From: Skeletonema tropicum
Lineage: Eukaryota; Bacillariophyta; Thalassiosirophyceae; Thalassiosirales; Thalassiosiraceae
Assembly: GCA_037178625.1 (NCBI GenBank)
Contig: CM074140.1
Location: 1,612,001 to 1,676,000 of the forward strand
DNA length: 64,000 nucleotides
Direction of reading: 5' to 3'
Shown here piece by piece: positions 32,357-40,766 of this stretch (within the stretch, counting starts at the first letter, position 1; each line of letters begins with the position of its first letter). The notes under the pieces were generated by a model that saw nothing but the letters and a program-made list of their open reading frames with translations, did not search any database and was not told where the DNA came from. The position numbers and the translations under genes are program-made.

Positions 32357-32813
32357 GTGATTGTCTCAATACGCCCGATGGCGGCATCTAGAGCATCGTC
32401 CGTCACATCTTTTCCTTCCTTTTCAAAGAGCTTTTTGACACCCTTCTTCACAACAGTCAGCAGAAGATCCGAATGGTCATCATTTGCCCGCACCTTCGTA
32501 CACGTACAGATCTTTGCATTAACTGTTTTCGTGCTCATAGAAATGCACGTCAATGAGCACCATGGCGATGCTGGGGGGCGGCAGCCGATGAGTTTAGAAC
32601 CAAGCGATGTAAAAAATAACTCAACTAATAGTGTTGTTAGAGGGTAGTACTACCATTGTACCAATGTGTTGGTGTTGTGTGCTCGATGCCAATCAGTTGG
32701 AGGTTTGTGGTTTACGTTTGTTATGTATTTGTTAGTGGTTCTCACAGCGGGGGTAAAAATCCACTCAGGGGAACCACTAGCCCTAAAACCGGTGTCTAGG
32801 TGGGGGGGGGGTA

Positions 32814-32847
32814 TTAATAGTAACTCAAAGATTAAATTGTCCCCGCC
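32814..32847 (-). repeat. right TIR of the TAA element
   Basis: The reverse complement starts GGCGGGGACAATTTAATCTT. It pairs with 31434-31467 and is followed by TAA at 32848. Confidence 0.9.
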
Positions 32848-32869
32848 TAATTGATCATTCACCGCTCAA

Positions 32870-32886
32870 TATCCCTAGTGAGTTTT
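32870..32886 (+). repeat. left TIR of piggyBac-like element
   Basis: TATCCCTAGTGAGTTTT, preceded by TCAA. The perfect inverse is at 35881-35897. Confidence 0.9.
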
Positions 32887-33184
32887 AGCGCGCCTTTCAG
32901 CGCGATGAGGCAGAAATTTCTGTCTCACCCACTTTGCTAGTGCCACCGATTTGTAGTGCGTGCACTATCTAGAGTATAAGAGAAGACATAATCTGTAAGC
33001 ACTAGTGTTTTGGCACCCTCAAAGCACCACTTTCGCACTTAGACATAGATGCTCATCCTCCCCCTCTAGAGCTAGAAAGAGGCAAGAGCAATCATGGCAC
33101 GGCCCCGTGAAAACATGAACGGCTCTATTGGCGTCCACTATCCCTGCTGGCTTCATGCCATAAGCAGTAGGTTACTATTAAACG

Positions 33185-35612
33185 ATGTCCAGCCGCCGGA
33201 AGAGAAGCCGTCTCGTCGACGGAGAAGATGATGGCAGCGATGCCGATGCCGCCGATGCTGTGGAAGCCGCAAATCAAAACAGTGGTGGTGAAGGAAATTT
33301 CACCTTCGGTGATGACAATGATGTAGACTTCTCCACGGGTGACCATGATGACGATAGCTTTAGAGATGACCAATCGGTTGACACAGTTGATAGTCATGTA
33401 GCGGACGATGGAATCACAGAAGATGGGTTAGAGATTCAGGAGCCGCCATCCATTGAGCATTGGAGAGGAATGGAACTGGATTCCGACACGAACAAATTCC
33501 GTTTCGTTGGTAGCAATAACCAAGAAGCAGCAAAAGATATCCCGGAACCTGACCAGTATAAGAAGATCCGTCCTCGAGATACAAAGCGAGTGCGGGTGTC
33601 GTTTGCTAACGCACGACAATCTATGGTATCAATCTTAAAGGAGGAATACGATGAGCTGTACAAGACGTTAGATGAGAAAGGCATACCAAAAACCATCGAT
33701 GGGATTTATGAACATCTTTTTGGAGATGACAGTCGTTTGGTGCAGACATTATCTAGGGCGTTGAGCATGGAGCATTACGACATCTACAAGTTCCTAGCAA
33801 CTTTTTACTTTGCGGCAGAGTTAGGAAAACCACCCAAACATCTACATGACCACCCCCACATCAAATACGACGATTATATGGATCAAGAAAGTTTGAATGC
33901 TATCTGGCGGAAGATTGAAGTTGCAGGCAAGGACGGAAAATCAACGTACTTCTGGGAGGACGTTGAGGCTGCTTTGAATGAGGATTGTCGTGACCTCTTC
34001 CTTCGATCAATAAATTCAAGTACAGGCGATACCGCAAAACATAAGTTGCGCATTGCACTGGACGATGATAAAGTTCATTTCCAATTCAGTTCTCTTAATG
34101 TTAAAAGGGACAAGAACCACTTATGTGGAATGTGTGGACAAATGCATGTGAGAACTGGCGTCAGGGGAATGACTATTGACTCCGCAGTGTCGGCTGCCAC
34201 TGGATTCCCTCTATGCTTTCGAGTAAGACGCCAAGGCGAGACCGAGAGAGATAACTACGATTATATGCTCAGATTTATGTTCCAACACCGGTTCACTGTC
34301 GGAGCTGCTAGAGATGTTGCTCTATCAGGAATTGTGTTCTGTTCCGATCGTGGGTATTGGAAAGTGCCCGTCATGCTCCTAATCCTTGGACTTTCTGGTA
34401 CTATCTTTGGTACCTTAATGAGGAGTTATTGGGCGACATACACTTATGATCAACCTAAAGAGCGCCGGGGTAAAAGATATTCCCCTGAAGCTGTTTGAGG
34501 AAATTCTTCAGAGTGATAGCAAACTCAGACGGAAGTATACGATGGATGACTTCATGACGTCTCTTCTTATTGTACGTGAGTTGATTCCAGGAAGCGCCGC
34601 CAATGTTAAGTATCCAATCCCAGCATGTAACAAGCTTCTTCCGCTTGATTATTCTCTTTGGAACGTCTCGAAGGGTGGTTCTGATACTACCACAAGATTC
34701 ACTTGGAATTGCAAAACTATATTGCCTATCAAGACACCGCAGACGACCATTTCTGCCCGTGAACTCATGATATACAGTGTTCTATTTCATCGACCCGTCC
34801 AAGCTGTCACCATGAGAAAGAAGCCTGACCCCTCTACTGATACTATTCAATCCGTTCGGCAGAGGAACAACAAACGTTACCCATTCCACGATTCCCTCCG
34901 GGTCTTATGTGCAAAGCTTCTTAGATCAGCAGCAAAACATGCTAAAAATGCACAATCTTCCACCGCATCAGTCCCTGCTGAAAATAACTATGTCGTAGCT
35001 GCTGCTCCACGGTTTGATGCAAGGAGGCAGAAGACGCGTCTGGAAAAGGATCACTCTATTCTGGGGAACGTCGGCACCACAGGAGCTACACCGCTTGGCA
35101 GAGGGAAGTCGAAGGACGCTGCAGCGAATCACAAAAACTACGATGACCTCACGCAACGTTATGCGAATTGCAGGGGGAACATTGGACGGGATTACAAACG
35201 CGACCCTAAACCTAATAGTGATGGCTTCGTGCACAAAGCAGGGACTTGTGATCTCTGTGGACAGAAACAAGTTACCACATTCTGCTGTGGCTGTAAACGT
35301 TATCTTTGTTTTGATAAAGATCGCAGCAGCAAGATACTGGCACAGTTACAACACGGCAATCCAGCGAGAGAGAGGCTACTCCGTGAGAACCCATTTGTCA
35401 AAGATCTATCGAGAGGCAATGTTCCTCCGTATTACAAGGAGGTTGGAGAAGTAAACGGTCAACCTGTCATTCAAGGTCAGAGCTGTTATCATATTGCGCA
35501 TCCAAAGCTATGCCAACCTTGCAACACTAATGAACAGGAAGATGATCAGTTGGCAATGATAGTTGCATCATCTTCCTCCGCATCCGATGCCTCTCCACTC
35601 CGGGCACATTGA
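33185..35612 (+). pseudogene. piggyBac-like transposase, split by a frameshift
   Basis: Two overlapping frames. 33185-34498 is 437 aa: acidic N-terminus, then VRVSFANARQSMVSILKEEY, GMTIDSAVSAATGFPLCFRV and IVFCSDRGYWKVPVMLLILG. 34446-35612 is +1 relative to the first. The second frame carries the C-terminal part, including a Cys-rich RING-like domain (CDLCGQKQ, CCGCKRYLCFDKD, CYHIAHPKLCQPC), as in piggyBac C-terminal domains. The Asp of GMTID and of SDRGYW are candidates for two of the three catalytic acidic residues. The first frame continues only 17 codons past the overlap point, so one reading with a single +1 shift near 34450-34490 would cover about 800 residues. No intron fits there. This is either one recent indel, a programmed shift or a sequencing error. 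Confidence 0.75.
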
Positions 35613-35880
35613 CAGCCCCAGCTAAATGATTCTATGAGATGATCTAGTGTTAAATTAAGTCTAATGATGAATTCATTTATGGTGCTCTCCTTGTATAAGT
35701 AGGCAAAGCAAGGGAGAGATCTCCGTAAATTTGTAGGAATGAGCGGCAATTCTAGACTAGTGTTAATTTTCTATACTTGACTTTGACGCGCATAATACGC
35801 GCGTATGTATGGTAAACACTAGAAAAAAAATGAGACAGAAATTTCTATCTCATTTTGGGTAAGACAGAAATTTCTGCCTC

Positions 35881-35897
35881 AAAACTCACTAGGGATA
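35881..35897 (-). repeat. right TIR of piggyBac-like element
   Basis: AAAACTCACTAGGGATA, the perfect inverse of 32870-32886, followed by TCAA. Confidence 0.9.
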
Positions 35898-36378
35898 TCA
35901 AGGCAACGGCATGCAACCATGGTCGACACTGCCGCGCTGAAATAGACCAAGTTAATAGCAGTAATATGGGACGATTGGTGGCTGATCGTTACTATGGATT
36001 ATTATGTTGATGTTATCGTGCTTGGATCCAGCAGAAACGCTTCTTGGGACGTTCAACAGTGCTGCGGCACTCGCCGGACGTGACCGCCTAATATTGCCTC
36101 CATGCTGCCTTCCCTCGGCGGATTTGGCTGCGGCAAGGGCTTCAGTACATACAAAATAATCCATAGTAACTATCAGCCACCTCTCGGTCGATATTACGGG
36201 TATTCACTTGGTCTATTTCAACGGCGGCAACGGTGATCATGGTTGCCGTGCCTTGAGCGGCTTTGTTGGTGCTGAGTTTGACCACGAGACGGTAAATCCT
36301 CTTTTTTTTTTACACACCTTCCACTTAACCAGAAGATGCCCAGGGGATAATGAAAAAAATCACCAGCGATCACCATGG

Positions 36379-36479
36379 TGTAGCAGCGATGCGGATTGCA
36401 TGGTGATCAAACAAACACACTGAGTTAGTTTAGGCTAGATTTTGGTTTGTTTGTGGAGACACGACAGACCGCATCATCA
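36379..36479 (+). repeat. 101-bp direct repeat, copy 1
   Basis: Identical to 37185-37285 (starts TGTAGCAGCGATGCGGATTG, ends GACCGCATCATCA), offset 806 bp. A GATCACCATG/CATGGTGATC inverted pair overlaps this copy only. Confidence 0.9.
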
Positions 36480-37184
36480 TCCCCCATCTTTGTTGTCAAC
36501 TGTGGAGTCAAGGTTGGAATACCTTGCGAATAATCGAAGGAGATGCAAAGAACTATGATAGGACATCATGAAATGTGAGGAAGTCCGTTGAATTGCTGTC
36601 AATACATCTGCTTAAATGCTCCTCAGTATAATAAAATGTTCGAAAGGGAATAAAATGTTGTGTGCAATGTCCCCCATTTTCGATAGCAGTCTCCGTCCAC
36701 TGGTAATCGAATAAAAATAAAATAAAAATTTTATACCTTGGCCGTTGATCAGACGCCAAGGAACCAATTATGGATCCAATCGACAATTGGTAGGAGTGGT
36801 TGTTGTTGGGTGAGAAATCTTCACTTGTGTCGAGCGATAATGAGGTTGTCGAAGCAGGTGGCTCATATCCCCCATCTGGTATTATCGGTGCGTATCAAAC
36901 TATTCGAGCAATGGCGGCCTCCAAACGCCATGCAGGAGTAGTATGATAAGTTCACGACGGTGTAATGTCGGAGGTCACACTCCGACGATGGGACTCCTGT
37001 GTAGGAAGGGCGGAGGAACAACGATGACGTTGTGAAAATATCTCGGATGCGTTAGCAGTCGACTGCAGAGGAAGTGGCTCGGATCCAACTGCTGCTGACT
37101 TCCCCCATACGTGAATACATGGAGGGCTATGGACCGCACGTCTAGCGGAGCGGCTGGTCCAAGCCCGTAGTGGGCTCATGAACC

Positions 37185-37285
37185 TGTAGCAGCGATGCGG
37201 ATTGCATGGTGATCAAACAAACACACTGAGTTAGTTTAGGCTAGATTTTGGTTTGTTTGTGGAGACACGACAGACCGCATCATCA
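37185..37285 (+). repeat. 101-bp direct repeat, copy 2
   Basis: Identical to 36379-36479. The flanks differ completely on both sides. Confidence 0.9.
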
Positions 37286-39360
37286 CATGGCGCACCTCGA
37301 CCCCGTACGTGCCGACATCAACAACACTAGCTACACATAAAATTAGACAGCCCAACTGCAGCAACTCCCTCTCCAATAGCCTTTCTATGAAGTGGTGTCC
37401 TCAGATGGACATCAATCCACGCCATCGCTACTTATTATGACACCAAAGTAGAGGTGCCGGAAAATTGCGCTTTGACATCGGTGTGATGATGCACTTCCAA
37501 TATGGTCTTCAGATGAATAGTTGAAGCTGCTCTGCCACTGAACTGGTTTGCAGACGCCATCTATATACTATTAAGCGGCGATCAGTCCCCTCTAGAGTGT
37601 GTCGGGGCGTTCTATGGCGCATGTAGTGGCATGGTGAATACAGTAGTTGAAAATTGATAATTTCCACAAAATACATCAAAAAGGAGAATGCATATATCTG
37701 ACAGGAAATGAAATGAGAGGGTGCCAAAAGTCTGTGAGGTGATGACTATAATATAACAATCAACGTGGTTGGTGTAGATATCTCTATTTCATTGCGGCTG
37801 CGACATTATTGGACTGGTTGAAATGTAGCATATTTTGGTGGAAAATGAAGAGCGAATGCAATCACATACACGAGTATTTGAAGTGATATTGAGTGTATTC
37901 ATCCTGCAAGTTGGGGACCCTTTCACCACACAACACCAATAGCCATCTGTTGCGAGCATTATACAGTGGTTTCAGGGTATCATATGACTCCTAACAGCAC
38001 CATTCCTACCCGATGGGATCAAAGCAACAGCGGATGATTTGACCTACTACTCAATTATTACGTCTAATTTGTATGTAATCAATAAAACTGATAATAATAA
38101 TCAATCATCATAGTATTCAGAAGGTGTCTGCAATGCACCATGGCAATTAAATAACCGAAATCTATTAAATATGAGTATGTCATGATGTTGCCCGGCATGT
38201 GCAGATTTTATGTCTCTGGCGGTTAGAGCCGTATACCATCACAACGACGCCGATTCGGCCGCCACCGCTTACAGAATCGGAATCTACATAAAAAATGGGT
38301 TTAGGCACTATATTGTTTATGTTGATTTTGGGAATGTTGGCCCAATAGTACCATGGTTTGCCGTCGGATTCGTCATGGAGGAGATGTTTTTTGTTAGTGT
38401 GTGATGCGTGATGGCCGAGCACCCCGGGCCGACGATGCCAGTGCTACTGAATTAGTACCCACAATATCTTGGAGAATGGTCGGAATACCACCATGCCACG
38501 TTGCAGAGGCGTTCTAAACTAACTAAATGGAAGGTTGTTGGTCTTTGAACCAAATGAATCGACCTATTATTGACATAGTTACGTGGTAAAGACGCCACCC
38601 GGGGTGGATCCGGGGTGTGGGCATCTTCTGGTTAACGTTATATGACGCTCTAGCTTCTTATTCATTGGTTGTTTGTCGAGTTACTCCATCAAATACGTCG
38701 TCAACATCAATAATTTGGAAGATGACGGGCGCAATAGCCACTGAAATGCAGTGTAGGAGAAGGCCCGATGAGGAGATACGCGATACCAAGGAGATTGTCG
38801 TGTACACCGGGGTTGTCATAAGCATTGTGCGTGAGATCGTCGTCGGAATTGCCTCCTTTATCAGTCAAATCATCGTCAAGGTGGTGAATTGTTGGGTAAC
38901 GGATTGCAAAAAATTAAAAAAAATCATCAAAAAATCATGTCGACACAACAACCATGGCATCTTATGTGGCCACCCCGTCACCAATTTGGACCGATCTACC
39001 CACATTAATCCCATCAACAACATCATATGCAGCAGTCTACCTTTTGGTTTCGTATAAATCGGTTGATTTGTCGAGTAGTTATTGAATTATCCACTATCAC
39101 ATGTTGATGAAAGACGCATCATCGTAACGACATTATGTATGAGGACGGTGCACACCACATCGGCCAGTTCTGACACCCGCACCTCAACAGTTCGCGATTC
39201 CATGATATTACCGTCATGGGGAGCCGCTGGGGGCCTTCTAGAAAGGAGTAGTTGTGAAGATACAATGGTGCAAAGTATGGTGGCTGTAAGTACGCAGCCG
39301 TTTTTTTTGTCATTGGATGCTGCAGTTTGCAACGGCCTTACTTATCTCTGAAGTTAGTTA

Positions 39361-39727
39361 CTCCCTCTGTCCCACAAAAAAGTAGATACTCCTATCTGAT
39401 TTCATTTGGCTTAAATTTCATCAATTTTCGTCGAGGAATTTGCTATTGCACACCGTTGGAAAGCTTATTTCACGGCGGTTACGATTGAATAGAGGTTGGA
39501 TGTTGTTAAGCGGATATTTGTGTTGTTATTGTGATAAAAGGGTATGAGTTAACCTTAAATATACCACTGATGGAAACTGAAGTGGAAGAAGGAGGGGAAG
39601 AAGGGGGCCTCTCGGACAATTGTGTAGGACCTCTACGTAGGAATTAGTATTTCTGATATCTACTTTTTTGTGGGACTACGATTAACTTCAAATATCTACT
39701 TTTTTGTGGGATGCGGGACAGAGGGAG
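39361..39727. mobile_element. Stowaway-like MITE, 367 bp
   Basis: The ends are CTCCCTCTGTCCCACAAAAA and, inverted at the right end, CTCCCTCTGTCCC then GCATCCCACAAAAAAGTAGA. TA lies directly outside both (39359-39360 and 39728-39729). CTCCCTC-GT-CC is the classic end of plant Stowaway MITEs, which are moved by mariner transposases. The sub-terminal unit TATCTACTTTTTTGTGGGA is present twice at the right end, about 34 bp apart. No coding capacity. Confidence 0.87.
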
Positions 39728-39875
39728 TATGGAATAAAGTAATCGAAGTATGCTGTAAGACTAAATCGAGTGTGCTGAACACGATGGTTATGCTTAAAAG
39801 GTGTGAAAGTGGTCTCTTTTAGGAGAACTATAGGTTTAAAAATTAGTGTTTTTAAGTACGCTATAGCGTACTTGT

Positions 39876-40758
39876 TAGCGTAATGGAATTTCACCATTTT
39901 TGGAGGGGGTTGAAAATTGCAGGTTGAAATTTCAGAAATTTCAGAAATTTCAAGGGATTAAATTTCACTCTAGCTTATCCTGAGATAGTCGTAATACTTT
40001 GCACTCTGCAGTCAACACATCACTCTAAGAGAGACTGTCAGCAAGCTTCTTTCCAAGCATCTTCTTCGCATCCATGATATGACGGAGGTTTTCCTTCCCT
40101 CGAAGAAGTGCAACACCAGTTGGATCCTTCATCCTATTCCTATCCTTCACAAGAATGCTGTTCTTCAGAGGTTTGGCCCTACGCTCACAATCCATCGATC
40201 CGACAGTTCCCATAGACATTAGAGGCTTAGCAACCAATCGATAGAAGTCAGATGATCCTGCATAACATTCAAACCACGTGATGCGACCAGAAATAGCACC
40301 AGTTGATTCCACATACTGTACCACATTTTTGATACTAAAAGACTTGTTGTTCTGTTGCAGCTGTTCCAAAGATGGAAGCGATGGAAGTGGAACGTCAAAA
40401 GAATGAAACCAGTCATTGTTTTGAGTATCAAAGTCCTCAAAATCCTTTTTAACTCTCCTCCGCATCTCATCAGAACCATCTTCACCCAAAGGCACATACC
40501 ACTCGATCATCTTCCTTACGAGCGCAGCCTTGTTAGTCTGCAGGTAGAACAACTCCCTCCACACACGAGAGTTTGGGTCACAGAGGAAACACATGGTCTT
40601 AGGTTATTTTTGTGCTACGTGTTGGTTCAGTACCATCCGTTCGCGCCAGAATTTTTGTGAAATTTCATTGTTGGCCAAAATTGGTGCAACTTTCACCCTG
40701 TAAATTTCACGAAAGTTGCAGTAGTGAAATTTCACCCTTTTGAAATTCCATTACGCTA
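39876..40758 (-). mobile_element. deleted hAT transposon, 883 bp
   Basis: A perfect 18-bp terminal inverted repeat (TAGCGTAATGGAATTTCA at 39876-39893; inverse at 40741-40758) is flanked by a perfect 8-bp direct repeat GTACTTGT (39868-39875 and 40759-40766). An 8-bp target duplication is diagnostic of hAT elements. Sub-terminal repeats of GAAATTTCA fill both ends. The only coding part is a 189-aa hAT-like C-terminal frame, far shorter than a full transposase (600-700 aa), so the element is internally deleted. Confidence 0.92.
40025..40594 (-). CDS. hAT transposase C-terminal fragment
   Basis: 189-aa frame inside the hAT element. The N-terminal part (MCFLCDPNSRVWRELFYLQT...IEWYVPLGED) leads to RITWFECYAGSSDFYRLVAK. 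The C-terminal part, VGSMDCERRAKPLKNSILVK then LRGKENLRHIMDAKKMLG, resembles the hAT dimerisation region (position of the conserved E-R-x-F-S, later R-x-x-x...L). No catalytic DDE core remains. It starts at the first ATG after the deletion. It could still make a short DNA- or partner-binding protein, but nothing shows that. Confidence 0.6.
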   Translation of the reverse strand: MCFLCDPNSRVWRELFYLQTNKAALVRKMIEWYVPLGEDGSDEMRRRVKKDFEDFDTQNNDWFHSFDVPLPSLPSLEQLQQNNKSFSIKNVVQYVESTGAISGRITWFECYAGSSDFYRLVAKPLMSMGTVGSMDCERRAKPLKNSILVKDRNRMKDPTGVALLRGKENLRHIMDAKKMLGKKLADSLS

Positions 40759-40766
40759 GTACTTGT

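Larger units (their letters stand above)
31434..32847 (-). mobile_element. 1.4-kb TIR transposon with TAA target duplication
   Basis: Ends are 34-bp inverted repeats, 31434-31467 and 32814-32847, matching at 32 of 34 positions. They start GGCGGGGACAATTTAATCTT. TAA lies directly outside both ends, a 3-bp target duplication like that of PIF/Harbinger elements. A second, looser inverted pair lies inside (ATTTTTACCCCCGGTGT near 31516; AGCGGGGGTAAAAATCC near 32747). The interior holds frameshifted remnants of a Cys-rich protein on the minus strand. Superfamily assignment rests on the target length only. Confidence 0.85.
32870..35897 (+). mobile_element. piggyBac-like transposon, 3.0 kb
   Basis: Terminal inverted repeats of 17 bp (TATCCCTAGTGAGTTTT at 32870-32886; perfect inverse at 35881-35897) are flanked by TCAA on both sides (32866-32869 and 35898-35901). 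The CCCTAG core matches piggyBac ends, and the 4-bp target TCAA is one base from the canonical TTAA. Sub-terminal repeats of GAGGCAGAAATTTCTGTCTCA lie inside both ends. The interior carries a transposase in two overlapping frames (33185-35612). The foldback arm it entered provides the empty-site reference, which fixes the TSD as TCAA. Confidence 0.88.
32862..36260. mobile_element. foldback (long inverted repeat) element split by piggyBac-like insertion
   Basis: The arms are 32862-32869 plus 35898-36003 on the left and 36154-36260 on the right, about 110 bp each with a loop of about 150 bp. Shared blocks read inward are CCGCTCAAGGCA, GGCAACCATG, TGAAATAGACCAAGT, GTGGCTGAT and TTACTATGGATTATT. 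The left arm is interrupted exactly at TCAA, where the piggyBac-like element sits; the right arm shows the empty site CCGCTCAAGGC. Before the insertion the element would have been about 370 bp. Likely a MITE or hairpin element. Its own target duplication is not clear. Confidence 0.8.
36261..39360. other. 3.1 kb of repeat-rich, gene-poor sequence
   Basis: No convincing protein in any frame; the longest open frame (38617-39057) is compositionally random. It holds two identical 101-bp direct repeats (see 36379 and 37185) and many short ACCATGG palindromes. Probably decayed transposon sequence. Confidence 0.4.

Noticed and set aside
32870..32873. ATAT rather than TCAA as the piggyBac-like target duplication
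   Set aside because: ATAT next to CCCTAG is also symmetric, but the uninterrupted foldback arm reads CGCTCAAGGC, which fits TCAA only.
36379..37285. LTR retrotransposon bounded by the 101-bp repeats
   Set aside because: The 705-bp interior has no gag/pol frame and no target duplication flanks the repeats. Kept only as direct repeats.
38617..39057. 146-codon plus-strand frame in the gene-poor region
   Set aside because: Composition looks random, with no motif and no splice partners. The surroundings are repeat debris.
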